Part shown: one piece after another, positions 25,629-32,990 of the stretch | Position numbering within the stretch: the first letter of the stretch is position 1 | Layout: the number at the start of each line of letters is the position of its first letter | DNA from: Elusimicrobiota bacterium | GTDB taxonomy: Bacteria; Elusimicrobiota; Elusimicrobia; UBA1565; UBA9628 | Reading direction: 5' to 3' | DNA: 38,273 nt | Assembly (NCBI GenBank): GCA_016234805.1 | Contig: JACRNU010000103.1 | Span: forward strand, 1-38,273 | Program-made: the position numbers and the translations under genes | Notes under the pieces: generated by a model | The model's database searches: none | What the model was told of the DNA's origin: nothing | What the model saw: the letters and a program-made list of their open reading frames with translations, nothing else

Positions 25629-27386
25629 TTGAGCACCCTGCCCTGGCTCGCCTACGCCGCGGCATTCCTCGTCGGCCTGGTCTACGCCATCCTGGCCTCC
25701 ATGGAGCAGGTCTACGAGAGGATCACCCTGCCGCAGGTGTTCTATCTCATCTACCTGCTCCTTTGCGCCACCATCGTCGGACATGCGCGGGACCTGACCG
25801 CCACCCTGGCTTTCCTCGCGATCCCGGCAGCGCTCTTCTGTTGGCTCACCCTGCGAGGGGAGCCCGAGCACAGCGTGACGCTCCAGGGAGAGGCGCAGAA
25901 GGAACTCGACGAGTTCCGAAAGACCCTCGCGGAAAAACCCAAGGACGTCATCGCGCTCGAAGGCATCGGCGACCTCTACGCCAAGGTCGGCGAGCACCTC
26001 TATGCCCGGAAATGGTACCAGAAGCTCGTGGAAGTCTACGCCGCCAACCCTGCCTACTACCGGCTGAAGATCTCCCTGGAAGAGAAGATGTCGAACCTGG
26101 AGATCAACCCCATCGCGGGCACGGACCCGAGGATGCCCTACTTCCTGAGAGCCTGTCCCAAGTGCGACTCCATGGCCTTCCGCGCCCAATACGCCTGCCA
26201 TGTATGCGCGGAACCGTTCTACTCGAACCGGTTGATGTGGAGGGCCGCGACTTTCAACCGGTTCTTCGAGAAGAACGAGCTCGTGCGCGTGACCCAGGCG
26301 AGCGTGGTGTTCCTCCCCTTCCTCTTCTACTGCGGAAGCGCGGCCTACTTCGTCCTCCTGGGGATCTGGAGCCTGGCGTTCAGGACCAACGCCGGGATGA
26401 AGCTCGCGGTCCAGGGGGAACAGCCCGGCGACTTTCCGAGGTTCCTGTTCCGCGCGGGCATGGTGTCCTGCCTCCTGATCGCCTTCATGGTCCCCGAGTC
26501 GCGGATACTGCCCGGCAAGGGGACCAAGTCCGGCAAGCCCGGCAAAGCCCCTGTCGCGAAGGAAGGGCCGGGCAACATCCGGGCCTCCATGAGCCCGCAG
26601 GTGAAGGAAGCCCTGACCAGCGCGCTCGCCAAGGGAGACTTCGACAAGGCCTACCCCAAAGGGACCGCCATGAGATACGCCATCGAGGAGATGGCAGCCA
26701 ACAACGCGAGCCCGACCCTGGAGAAAGCCATGGCCGAAGCCCAGGCCGAGGGAGCGCTCGACATCCCCTACCTCAAAGGCGCCACCTTGCGGCAGGTGCT
26801 GGAGGAGATCAGCGAGGGCCGCTCGAGCCCGACCCTGGAAAAAGCCGTTGCCCTGGCCGAAAAACGGGGAGACCTCGACAAGCCTTTCGCGGGCGGGGTC
26901 ACCCTCAAGCAGATCCTCAACGAAGCCAGGCAGGGCTATGCCGGCCCTTCCATCGACAAGGCCCTGGCCGCGGCCGAAGCCAACGGAGACCTGGACAAGA
27001 TCAAGGTCATGGGCAAGTCCCTGCGCCAATACCGCGACGAAGCCCTGGCCCTCTCGGCCCAGGCTGACGAGAAGGCGCGCCAGAGCGAGGCAGCCCAGTC
27101 CGAGGCCCTGGGCGTGGACGTCTCGCCCCATGACCCCAGGGCCATCGCGGCCGAGATGGCCGGCATCCTGCGGAACCCGAAGGCACTTGCAGACGACCGT
27201 GTCCAAGCAGTGCAGACCTTGAGCGACATCCGCATCGCGGCCAATGCCGAGGACGCCATCCCCGCGCTCGAAGCTGCCCAGAACGACCCGGACCAGGATG
27301 TCCAGGGGTTCGCCAAGATCGCCCTGCAGCGCATCCGTTTTTGCCAGAACAGCACGCTCTGCCAATCAAAATGGCGCCAGAAATAA
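25629..27386 (+). CDS. membrane protein with TPR-like, zinc-ribbon and four 39-residue repeats
   Basis: 585 residues, no known family recognised as a whole. Two or three N-terminal membrane segments (LPWLAYAAAFLVGLVYAIL, FYLIYLLLCATIV, LAFLAIPAALFCWL) lead to TPR-like helices (ALEGIGDLYAKVGEHLYARKW), a zinc ribbon (C176, C179, C190, C193), two more membrane segments (VVFLPFLFYCGSAAYFVLL; LFRAGMVSCLLIAFMV), four gapless 39-residue repeats (322-477) and a HEAT-like C-terminus (RVQAVQTLSDIRIAANAEDAIPAL). TTG 25629 has GAGGA at good spacing and keeps the first membrane helix; the next ATG (25701) would cut it. Divergent from the DUF362 gene. Confidence 0.75.
   Translation: MSTLPWLAYAAAFLVGLVYAILASMEQVYERITLPQVFYLIYLLLCATIVGHARDLTATLAFLAIPAALFCWLTLRGEPEHSVTLQGEAQKELDEFRKTLAEKPKDVIALEGIGDLYAKVGEHLYARKWYQKLVEVYAANPAYYRLKISLEEKMSNLEINPIAGTDPRMPYFLRACPKCDSMAFRAQYACHVCAEPFYSNRLMWRAATFNRFFEKNELVRVTQASVVFLPFLFYCGSAAYFVLLGIWSLAFRTNAGMKLAVQGEQPGDFPRFLFRAGMVSCLLIAFMVPESRILPGKGTKSGKPGKAPVAKEGPGNIRASMSPQVKEALTSALAKGDFDKAYPKGTAMRYAIEEMAANNASPTLEKAMAEAQAEGALDIPYLKGATLRQVLEEISEGRSSPTLEKAVALAEKRGDLDKPFAGGVTLKQILNEARQGYAGPSIDKALAAAEANGDLDKIKVMGKSLRQYRDEALALSAQADEKARQSEAAQSEALGVDVSPHDPRAIAAEMAGILRNPKALADDRVQAVQTLSDIRIAANAEDAIPALEAAQNDPDQDVQGFAKIALQRIRFCQNSTLCQSKWRQK
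26592..27059 (+). repeat. four tandem 39-residue protein repeats (117 bp each)
   Basis: Units start at 26592, 26709, 26826 and 26943 with no gaps. Consensus: SPTLEKAxAxA, then GDLDKP, then GxTLRQxLEE. Units 2 and 3 are closest. The DNA copies have diverged, so the repeat is old and under protein-level selection. Confidence 0.9.
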
Positions 27387-27685
27387 CATTCGTGGAGAAG
27401 CTCTGCACCCCTGTCACGGTCACCGCCTACGGAGTCACGGGCGGACAGTCCGCGGCAGGAATGATCGCTGACATGAATTCGACCCCGGGCGCTGCCATGC
27501 GCACGACCGTCTTCAAGGTCGAGAAGGAGACCAAGGCTGCCGGCGGGACCGAGGTCTCCATGACCATCAAGGAGAGCGTGCGGGGCCGCAACTCGGCCAT
27601 GAACCCCCTTCCTCCGCCCCGCACCTACACGATCAAGGTCAAGAAGACCGGCGCGACCTGGAAGCTCGTCGACCTGCCCGAGTAA
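27371..27685 (+). CDS. small hypothetical protein
   Basis: 104 residues from ATG 27371, overlapping the end of the preceding gene by 16 bases in another frame. No signal peptide or membrane segment. The sequence (TPVTVTAYGVTGGQ, VFKVEKETKAAGGTEVSMTIKE, YTIKVKKTGATWKLVDLPE) looks like alternating beta strands ending in a W-K-L-V-D motif, as in NTF2/DUF4878-like folds; that is a guess. It may be an independent coupled gene or a domain split from the upstream protein by a frameshift. Confidence 0.6.
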   Translation: MAPEITFVEKLCTPVTVTAYGVTGGQSAAGMIADMNSTPGAAMRTTVFKVEKETKAAGGTEVSMTIKESVRGRNSAMNPLPPPRTYTIKVKKTGATWKLVDLPE

Positions 27686-27689
27686 TAGA

Positions 27690-28877
27690 TCACCCCGCGC
27701 CGTAGCCCTTGGCCGCGGCCGCGTAGATGGCCGCGGCCCGAGCCACCTGCTCGAGGTCCACGGACTCGTGGGGCCCGTGCGCCTGGGCGATCTCTCCAGG
27801 GCCGAGCACCACGCAGGGGATGCCCCCGAAGTTGGCCAGCAGGGCCCCGTCCGTCCAGGCCGGGAACACGGCCACCCGGTCCGGCTCGCCGGTCACTCCG
27901 CGGCAAGCGTCCAGTACCGCGCGGGGGAGCGGGTGCCCCGGCTCGGTCATGAGCGCGAGGTGTTCCAAGGTCGCCATGCCGCCTGATACGCGGCGGATGC
28001 CTGCCTTCAAGCCCGGCATTTCGGTCTCAAGCCTGGCGATGAACCGGTCGAGCTCCTGGCAGACCGAGGCGTAGGACTCGCCGGGCAGGAGGCGCCGGTC
28101 CGCGGTCAGCCGGCACGAGGCTGCCACGGTGGAAGGCCCATCCCCGCCGCGGATCGTGCCGAAATTGATGGTCCCCGGCCCGAGCAGAGGGTGAGGTCTG
28201 GCCTTCAAGACCGGGACATATTCCTCTTCCACGACCCTGATGAAGCGCGCCGCGGCCGAGATGGCGCTCAAGCCCGCCTCGGGCGTGCCGCCGTGCGCGG
28301 CCTTGCCTGAGAACCGGATGTCGATCCACTCAAGGCCCTTGTGCCCGAGGCAGAGCGCGTTGGCCGTAGGCTCGCCCACGATGGCGCCGTCCGCGCAGAA
28401 GCCCCCCTTGACCATGGCCTCGGCGCCCAGGCTCTGCATCTCCTCGTCTACCACCGCGGCCAGGGTGACGGCCCCCCGCTCCAGTGCCCCGGAGCGCTTG
28501 AGCGCCGCAAGGGCTCCTGCCATGGCGGCCAAGCCCCCCTTCATGTCCGCGGTGCCGCGGCCGTACATCCTGTTGTCCTTGATCCTGGCGGAGAAGCCGT
28601 CCCCGGGATCGCCCTCGTTCAAGGGGACCGTGTCCGTGTGCCCGAGGAGCACCAGGTGCCGGCCCGGCCGCCTGGCGCGCAGGGTGCAAAAGAGGTTGGG
28701 CCTTCCCGGCGCGACCGGGACCTTCTCGCAGACCAGGCCGCGCTTGACGAGGAAGGCCTCGAGGGCCTCCACGACCCGCTCCTCCTGGCGCTCGAGCCCG
28801 GGGTGGCTGGGGATGCGCACCAGGTCTTCAAGGAGAGCGACCACCTCATGGGAATCAACGCCCATGTCAACCGGCAT
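27690..28877 (-). CDS. M20-family metallopeptidase (ArgE/DapE-like)
   Basis: Cytoplasmic dinuclear-zinc amidohydrolase, 395 residues. Motifs in order: LLGHTDTVP (metal His and Asp), YGRGTADMKGGLA (bridging Asp), VVDEEMQS (catalytic Glu-Glu), GEPTANAL, AHGGTPEAG (dimerisation-domain His) and late metal His in AQAHGPHESV. The substrate could be N-acetylornithine, succinyl-diaminopimelate or a dipeptide; context does not decide. Start 28877 is chosen because TATAGT lies 9 bases before it, the spacing seen for other first genes here; ATG 28865 is an alternative. Confidence 0.88.
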   Translation of the reverse strand: MPVDMGVDSHEVVALLEDLVRIPSHPGLERQEERVVEALEAFLVKRGLVCEKVPVAPGRPNLFCTLRARRPGRHLVLLGHTDTVPLNEGDPGDGFSARIKDNRMYGRGTADMKGGLAAMAGALAALKRSGALERGAVTLAAVVDEEMQSLGAEAMVKGGFCADGAIVGEPTANALCLGHKGLEWIDIRFSGKAAHGGTPEAGLSAISAAARFIRVVEEEYVPVLKARPHPLLGPGTINFGTIRGGDGPSTVAASCRLTADRRLLPGESYASVCQELDRFIARLETEMPGLKAGIRRVSGGMATLEHLALMTEPGHPLPRAVLDACRGVTGEPDRVAVFPAWTDGALLANFGGIPCVVLGPGEIAQAHGPHESVDLEQVARAAAIYAAAAKGYGAG

Positions 28878-28886
28878 CTTCCTGCG

Positions 28887-28892
28887 ACTATA
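28887..28892 (-). promoter_or_regulatory. -10-like box of the M20 peptidase gene
   Basis: TATAGT on the minus strand with a 9-base gap to the ATG at 28877. AGGA falls within the gap but is too close to act as a normal Shine-Dalgarno. Confidence 0.4.
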
Positions 28893-28978
28893 CAATAAAA
28901 GTCCGGTAGCCTGAGCGGACCGGTGTTATCTACAATAGATGCGCCGTCCCGACAGGCTCAGCACCCAGGAGGCGACCC

Positions 28979-29191
28979 GTGAAGGAATGCAGCGCCCAGA
29001 AGAACAAGAGCCGGTGCGCCTGCACCTACGACCCCTGCTCCCGCAAGGGGATCTGCTGCGACTGCCTCGACTATCACTTCAAGAACGGGCAGCTCCCCGG
29101 GTGCCTGTTCCCCAAGGACGTGGAGAAGACCTACGACCGCTCCATCGAGAAATTCATCGAGACCTATCAGAAGCGCGGCAAGTGGTGGTAG
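28979..29191 (+). CDS. small cysteine-rich protein, DUF6485-like
   Basis: 70 residues with 8 cysteines and the pattern CSAQKNKSRCACTY, CSRKGICCDCLDYH, LPGCLFP, then an amphipathic helix (YDRSIEKFIETYQKR). This matches small proteins annotated as DUF6485, common in anaerobes; function unknown, metal binding likely. GTG 28979 is fixed by AGGAGG at 28967-28972 (6-base spacing). TACAAT at 28931-28936 is a possible -10, giving a normal leader. Its stop is one base from the stop of the convergent antitoxin gene. Confidence 0.75.
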   Translation: MKECSAQKNKSRCACTYDPCSRKGICCDCLDYHFKNGQLPGCLFPKDVEKTYDRSIEKFIETYQKRGKWW

Positions 29192-29563
29192 CTAAATCCC
29201 GATCCAGAGATTGATGGCGTCGTAGCCCACCTCGGGATGGACGGAACGCCGGGGAGACGCCGGAATCCTCCGCAGCTTCACCAACCCGTGCCTTGAGAGC
29301 AGGTTCACGTCCCGCAGCATGCTAGGAAAACTCCTGCCCGCCAACTTGGCCAAACGATAGATGCTCTCAGGAGCCTTCTCCTTGATAAGGCGGATTGCCT
29401 GGAGGCGTTTGGGGGTCAGGAAGTTCCTCGCAGCCTCCAGACTCGTGAAGGACACCTCCTCCCCAACCTTGACCGGAAGCCTCTTCTGGGCTGCATCGAA
29501 AGCCGTCGCGAACTCCCGCATGGCCTCCGGCTCGCTCTTGATGCCGATCGTCACCACTCTCAT
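29192..29563 (-). CDS. HTH antitoxin of a TumE-type pair (HVO_A0114/MarR-like)
   Basis: 123 residues. VVTIGIKSEPEAMREFATAF, then EVSFTSLEAARNFLTPKRLQ, AIRLIKEKAPESIYRLAKLAG and a winged helix (MLRDVNLLSRHGLVKLRR), with a short GYDAINLWIGI end. This is the usual pattern of the HVO_A0114-type winged-helix proteins that accompany TumE-like toxins. The ATG overlaps the toxin stop (ATGA) and has GGGAGG 5 bases upstream, so it is coupled to the toxin. It probably neutralises the toxin and represses the operon; both are inference from the family. Confidence 0.8.
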   Translation of the reverse strand: MRVVTIGIKSEPEAMREFATAFDAAQKRLPVKVGEEVSFTSLEAARNFLTPKRLQAIRLIKEKAPESIYRLAKLAGRSFPSMLRDVNLLSRHGLVKLRRIPASPRRSVHPEVGYDAINLWIGI

Positions 29564-29859
29564 ATCAGCCTCCCGCGCGCCTTCCACTCAAAGACATCCT
29601 TCCTGAAATCCTCGACCAGGCCAGGAACCCCGTGGAAATCATAGGGTCTCTCTCGCCCTCCGACATGCCGGTGATGGCCTTTGGGATGGTGGTTGTCATA
29701 CAGCACGAAGGGATGACGGTGCCCCCGCGGGATGAAAGCCAGGCTGTACCGCACCCCTTCGGGATGCCTCACGTCAGCCGGGATGCTCCAGACTTTCATT
29801 TCCATAAGGTCTCCGTCAGCGTCAGTCAGTTTCTGCCGTAGGAAACGCTTGGCCTTCAT
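29560..29859 (-). CDS. TumE-like toxin (DUF6516)
   Basis: 99 residues. The core GHRHPFVLYDNHHPKGHHRHV followed by GGRERPYDF and VEDFRKDVFEW matches the TumE/DUF6516 family of toxins, whose hallmark is a GDHRH...GRExPY segment (here GHHRH). MEMKVWSIP precedes it as in relatives. The start MKAKRF at 29859 lies 4 bases after a TAGACT box with TTGACA 17 bases upstream, so the mRNA is likely leaderless. The upstream in-frame extension is not needed for the fold. The toxin gene comes first, the antitoxin second. Confidence 0.8.
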   Translation of the reverse strand: MKAKRFLRQKLTDADGDLMEMKVWSIPADVRHPEGVRYSLAFIPRGHRHPFVLYDNHHPKGHHRHVGGRERPYDFHGVPGLVEDFRKDVFEWKARGRLI

Positions 29860-29863
29860 ATAT

Positions 29864-29892
29864 AGTCTACAGTGATATATATTATCTGTCAA
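29864..29892 (-). promoter_or_regulatory. near promoter of the toxin-antitoxin pair
   Basis: Minus strand TTGACA (29892-29887), 17 bases, TAGACT (29869-29864), 4 bases before the ATG. The spacer is an AT run with GATAATATATAT, a plausible operator or DNA-melting region in this GC-rich genome. Confidence 0.55.
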
Positions 29893-29950
29893 TACCCATA
29901 TATGCCACGACATCCAAGACCACGACTCCGGAACAAACCCGGCAATCATA

Positions 29951-29977
29951 ATACGAGCCAGGCCCGGAAAAGTTCCC
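29951..29977 (-). promoter_or_regulatory. ECF-sigma-like promoter upstream of the toxin-antitoxin pair
   Basis: Minus strand GGAAC (29976-29972), 16 bases, CGTA (29955-29952). Same architecture as the sites at 19621 and 34605. The transcript would have a leader of about 85 bases before the toxin ATG. On the plus strand it overlaps the region where a -35 of the histidine kinase would lie. Confidence 0.5.
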
Positions 29978-29995
29978 TGGCACCCTTGGTTTTGG

Positions 29996-30001
29996 TAGAC
30001 T
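29996..30001 (+). promoter_or_regulatory. -10-like box of the histidine kinase gene
   Basis: TAGACT, 9 bases before the ATG at 30011 and no Shine-Dalgarno. The same hexamer precedes the toxin and ogt starts. Confidence 0.45.
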
Positions 30002-30010
30002 AACAACACC

Positions 30011-30907
30011 ATGGCTACCGATCTCGAAGAAGGCGGCATCGATCTCGCGGCGATGACATCCCTCATGCGGCACGAGGTGGCCAACCCCGTGGCCGTCATC
30101 GGCAACTCCTCCTATTTCATCAAGAACAGGCTCTCGGCCAAGGTGCCGGCGGATGAGAAGGCCGCGGCCCTGCTCGGGGGCATGGAATCCGCGATCCGCG
30201 AGGCCACGGCCAACCTCAAGAGCATCCGGCCGGAGCTTGGCTTGAAGCCCGCGATCGCCAAGGCCATGGAGCTCGACTCCTCGCTCAAGGCCCTGGAGAA
30301 ATCCCTCGCCAGCCTCAAGATCAGGGTCGAGGGCAGGCCCCCCGTGGATGAGAAGGTGGCCAAGCACCTCAACATCATCGGCATGGAGATCACGCGGGCC
30401 TACGGCATCCTCGAGGCCATCGATTTCTACTTCAAGCTCAAGAGCCTCTCTCCCCAGCCCGCGGACCTCGACGCCTTCCTCGAGGAGATCCTCTCGAGCC
30501 ACCCCTTCCCGGACGGGGTCAAGGTCAAGAAGAGCCTGCAGAGCAAGGCGAAGGCCTCCATGGATGGTCCCCTCCTGGCCCGCGCCCTCAAAGGATTGCT
30601 CGAGAACTGCTGCGAAGCCCTGGCCTCGGTCGGAACCGTCACGGTCTCCTCCAGGACGGAGAAAGGCCAGGCCGTCATCGAGATCCAGGACAGCGGGCCC
30701 GGGTTCTCCCCCGAAGCCCTGGCCAAGGCCTTCACGCCATTCTTCACCACCAGGGAGCGCAAGCTCGGCATGGGGCTGGCGATCACGCGCAAGATCGTGG
30801 CGCTGCACAAGGGCAAGGCTCTTGCCGTCAAATCCAGCGGCGGAGCCCTGGTGCGGATCTGCCTGCCCGCGCCCGGCGTTGCTGGCGCGGGCGTGCCCGC
30901 CGCCTGA
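30011..30907 (+). CDS. soluble sensor-less histidine kinase
   Basis: 298 residues, no membrane segment and no recognised sensor domain. The H box MRHEVANPVAVIGNSS puts the phospho-acceptor at H21; a helical region (50-155) follows, then the HATPase_c domain with N box GLLENCCEAL, G1 DSGPGFSPEAL, F box FTPFFTTRERK and G2 LGMGLAITRKI. No response regulator lies nearby, so it is an orphan. The last 15 residues (LPAPGVAGAGVPAA region) are encoded by a palindromic element also found in the proline-rich gene and lie beyond the normal end of the domain. The stop is one base from the anmK ATG. Confidence 0.9.
   Translation: MATDLEEGGIDLAAMTSLMRHEVANPVAVIGNSSYFIKNRLSAKVPADEKAAALLGGMESAIREATANLKSIRPELGLKPAIAKAMELDSSLKALEKSLASLKIRVEGRPPVDEKVAKHLNIIGMEITRAYGILEAIDFYFKLKSLSPQPADLDAFLEEILSSHPFPDGVKVKKSLQSKAKASMDGPLLARALKGLLENCCEALASVGTVTVSSRTEKGQAVIEIQDSGPGFSPEALAKAFTPFFTTRERKLGMGLAITRKIVALHKGKALAVKSSGGALVRICLPAPGVAGAGVPAA
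30862..30897. repeat. third copy of the 36-base palindromic element
   Basis: Identical over 36 bases (opposite orientation) to 12183-12218 and 12243-12278, with arms GCCCGCGCC and GGCGCGGGC. It forms the 3' end of the histidine kinase gene and reads in the same frame (LPAPGVAGAGVP). Confidence 0.9.
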
Positions 30908-30908
30908 T

Positions 30909-31991
30909 ATGCTCGCCGTCGGTCTGATGTCGGGAACCTCCGCTGACGGCATCACAGCCGTCCTGGTGGAGACAGGTCCCCGGTTCAAGGTCCTTGCCTG
31001 CAGGACCTCAGCCTATCCCGCGGCGGTCCGCAAGAGGGTCCTGTCCGCAGCCGGACTGCGCGCCCCGGAGCTTTCGCGGCTCAACATGGAACTCGGCGGT
31101 CTTTTCGCGGACGCGGCCTTGGCTGTCATGAAAGGCCGCCGCGTGCGGGTGATCGGCTCGCATGGTCAGACGGTCTGGCACGGACCTGACGCTGACCCCG
31201 CCAACACTCTTCAGATCGCGGAGCCCTCGGTCATCGCGGAGCGAACGGGCGTGACCGTGGTCGCGGACTTCAGGCCGCGCGACATGGCCGCAGGAGGCCA
31301 GGGCGCGCCCTTGGTGCCGGCCTTCGACGCGTTCCTCTACGGCTCGGGGCCGCTCAAGGCCTTGCAGAACATCGGCGGCATCGGAAATATCTCGGTGGTC
31401 GGGAAAGGAAGGATGTGGACCGCGTTCGACACGGGTCCGGGCAACTGCCTCATGGACCTGGCCGCGTCCCTGGGAACGAACGGCCGCCTGGCCATGGATA
31501 AGAACGGCCGCATGGCCGCTCGCGGCCATGCGGCCGAAAGGAAAGTCGCCTTTCTTCTCAAGGACTCTTTCTTCCGAAAGTCTCCGCCAAAATCCCTTGA
31601 CCGGGGATCGTTCGGCGAAGCCTACCTGCGCTCTCATTTCGGCCGCATCACGCGGCAGAATCTTCCCGACACCCTGGCCACCCTGACGCTCCTCACAGCC
31701 CGCTCCATCGAGGACTCCTACCGCCGCTTCATCCTGCCCAAGCACGCTGTCCGGCAGGTCCTGGTCAGCGGCGGCGGGTCGAGGAACCCCGTGCTCATGC
31801 GCCTGCTCCGGGACCTGCTCCGGCCCATCCCGGTTTCGGTCTCGGACCTCGCTGACATGCCTGCAATGGCCAAGGAAGCGGCCTGCTTCGCGTGGATGGC
31901 GGCCAGAGCCATCCAGAGGAAGCCCAACAACTGCCCGGCTGCCACAGGCGCGGCCGGCTCCAGAGTGCTCGGCAAGATCATCCCAGCCTAG
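30909..31991 (+). CDS. anmK: anhydro-N-acetylmuramic acid kinase
   Basis: Peptidoglycan recycling kinase converting 1,6-anhydroMurNAc to MurNAc-6-phosphate; 360 residues. Motifs: GLMSGTSADGI (5-15, phosphate loop), IGSHGQTVWHGP, VVADFRPRDMAAGGQGAPLVP, LQNIGGIGNISVV, FDTGPGNCLMD and VSGGGSRNPVLM, all classical. The ATG follows the histidine kinase stop by one base, without a Shine-Dalgarno, so translation must depend on termination of the upstream gene. No other recycling gene is in the window. Confidence 0.95.
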   Translation: MLAVGLMSGTSADGITAVLVETGPRFKVLACRTSAYPAAVRKRVLSAAGLRAPELSRLNMELGGLFADAALAVMKGRRVRVIGSHGQTVWHGPDADPANTLQIAEPSVIAERTGVTVVADFRPRDMAAGGQGAPLVPAFDAFLYGSGPLKALQNIGGIGNISVVGKGRMWTAFDTGPGNCLMDLAASLGTNGRLAMDKNGRMAARGHAAERKVAFLLKDSFFRKSPPKSLDRGSFGEAYLRSHFGRITRQNLPDTLATLTLLTARSIEDSYRRFILPKHAVRQVLVSGGGSRNPVLMRLLRDLLRPIPVSVSDLADMPAMAKEAACFAWMAARAIQRKPNNCPAATGAAGSRVLGKIIPA

Positions 31992-32000
31992 GAGAGTGCC

Positions 32001-32519
32001 ATGGGACACGTGGTCTGGACTTATGAAGACACGCGGAAGGCCCTGCCCGACGGGGATGCCTTCTGGCTCAGCGACTGCAGTTGCCGCAAGGATGAGGGCG
32101 GCGGGTGCAAGAAAGGAATGCGCGTCTGCCTCGGGTTCTCTCCGGAAGCGACCTCGACCCCTGACAACCGCAGCCCGGTCGGAAGAAAGCAGGTCGAGGA
32201 CCTCTTCAAGTTCGCCCGAGCCGAGAACCTGGTTCCCAGGCCGTGGGTGACGGACGACGGCAAGGTGACGGCCGTGTGCTTCTGCTGTCCCTGCTGCTGC
32301 ACCTACATCCTCGGCAAGACCGGGAACGCGGCCGGGCCCAAGATCGAGTCCACCATCATCGAAGCCTGCACGGACTGCGGGGCCTGCGAGCCGGTCTGCT
32401 ATTTCGGCGCCAGGAAGATGTCCGGAGGCAAACTGGAGATACTGCGGGACAAGTGCTTCGGTTGCGGGCTTTGCGCGCCCGCCTGCCCGGCCGAGGCCAT
32501 CCGAATGGCGCCCCGGTGA
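32001..32519 (+). CDS. 18-cysteine ferredoxin-like protein
   Basis: 172 residues. The C-terminus holds two 4Fe-4S sites (C123-C126-C129-C133 and C152-C155-C158-C162). Before it are an unusual Cys set C26, C28, C36, C43 (SDCSCRK...GGGCKKG...RVCLG) and the dense block CFCCPCCC (93-100). These could bind further clusters or metals; I recall similar CCxCCC blocks in uncharacterised anaerobe ferredoxins, but the function is unknown. An AGGAGAG Shine-Dalgarno lies just before the ATG, 9 bases after the anmK stop. It is soluble and probably cytoplasmic. Confidence 0.8.
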   Translation: MGHVVWTYEDTRKALPDGDAFWLSDCSCRKDEGGGCKKGMRVCLGFSPEATSTPDNRSPVGRKQVEDLFKFARAENLVPRPWVTDDGKVTAVCFCCPCCCTYILGKTGNAAGPKIESTIIEACTDCGACEPVCYFGARKMSGGKLEILRDKCFGCGLCAPACPAEAIRMAPR

Positions 32520-32950
32520 GGCATCCTTCGAGCCGCAGCACCCTGCCCTGGCTGGCCTTGGTCCTGCCGGGACTGGCCCTTGCCTTGTCCTCGGGCACTG
32601 CCGGGTGCGCGACCGTGGCCGTGGCCGGCGCCAGCCAGGGCATCAACTACACCATCACCAACGTGGCCTACCGCACGTTCACCGCGCCCATGGCGCCGGT
32701 CCATGCCGCGACCATGCGGGCCTTCAAGAGGATGCAGATCGAGTGCCCCAAGGGCTGCGAAGAGAAGACCGGCGAGGGCTTCAAGTTCAGGGCCAGAACC
32801 AAAGAGCTCGACATCTTTGTCAAGCTGACCCCGGTGACGCCCAAGGCGACCAAAGTCGCCGTTGACGCGAAGGAAAACTTCTTCGTCAAGGACAAACCTG
32901 TTGCCTTCGAGGTCATCAACCAGATCGGTCTGGTGCTCGGCCTCAAGTGA
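32516..32950 (+). CDS. DUF3568-like lipoprotein
   Basis: 144 residues. The N-terminus has a hydrophobic signal (LPWLALVLPGLALALSS) and a lipobox-like GTAGC; Thr at -3 is slightly atypical. The body (INYTITNVAYRTFTAPMAPVHAATMRAF, FKFRARTKELDIFVKLTP, ATKVAVDAKENFFVKD, AFEVINQIGLVLGLK) resembles the small DUF3568 envelope lipoproteins. GTG 32516 overlaps the ferredoxin stop (GTGA), so it is translationally coupled. Role unknown. Confidence 0.7.
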   Translation: MRHPSSRSTLPWLALVLPGLALALSSGTAGCATVAVAGASQGINYTITNVAYRTFTAPMAPVHAATMRAFKRMQIECPKGCEEKTGEGFKFRARTKELDIFVKLTPVTPKATKVAVDAKENFFVKDKPVAFEVINQIGLVLGLK

Positions 32951-32954
32951 CGGG

Positions 32955-32984
32955 TTGAACCCCGGCCAGGGCAAGGTGTAGACT
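32955..32984 (+). promoter_or_regulatory. promoter of the ogt-VTT-nth operon
   Basis: TTGAAC (32955-32960), 18 bases, TAGACT (32979-32984), then 6 bases to the ogt ATG. No Shine-Dalgarno; leaderless layout. Confidence 0.5.
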
Positions 32985-32990
32985 AAAACC

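Noticed and set aside
29947..29949. Upstream ATG for the TumE-like toxin (adds 30 residues)
   Set aside because: It would sit 2 bases after the ECF-like -10, upstream of the expected transcription start, and the extension has no family counterpart.
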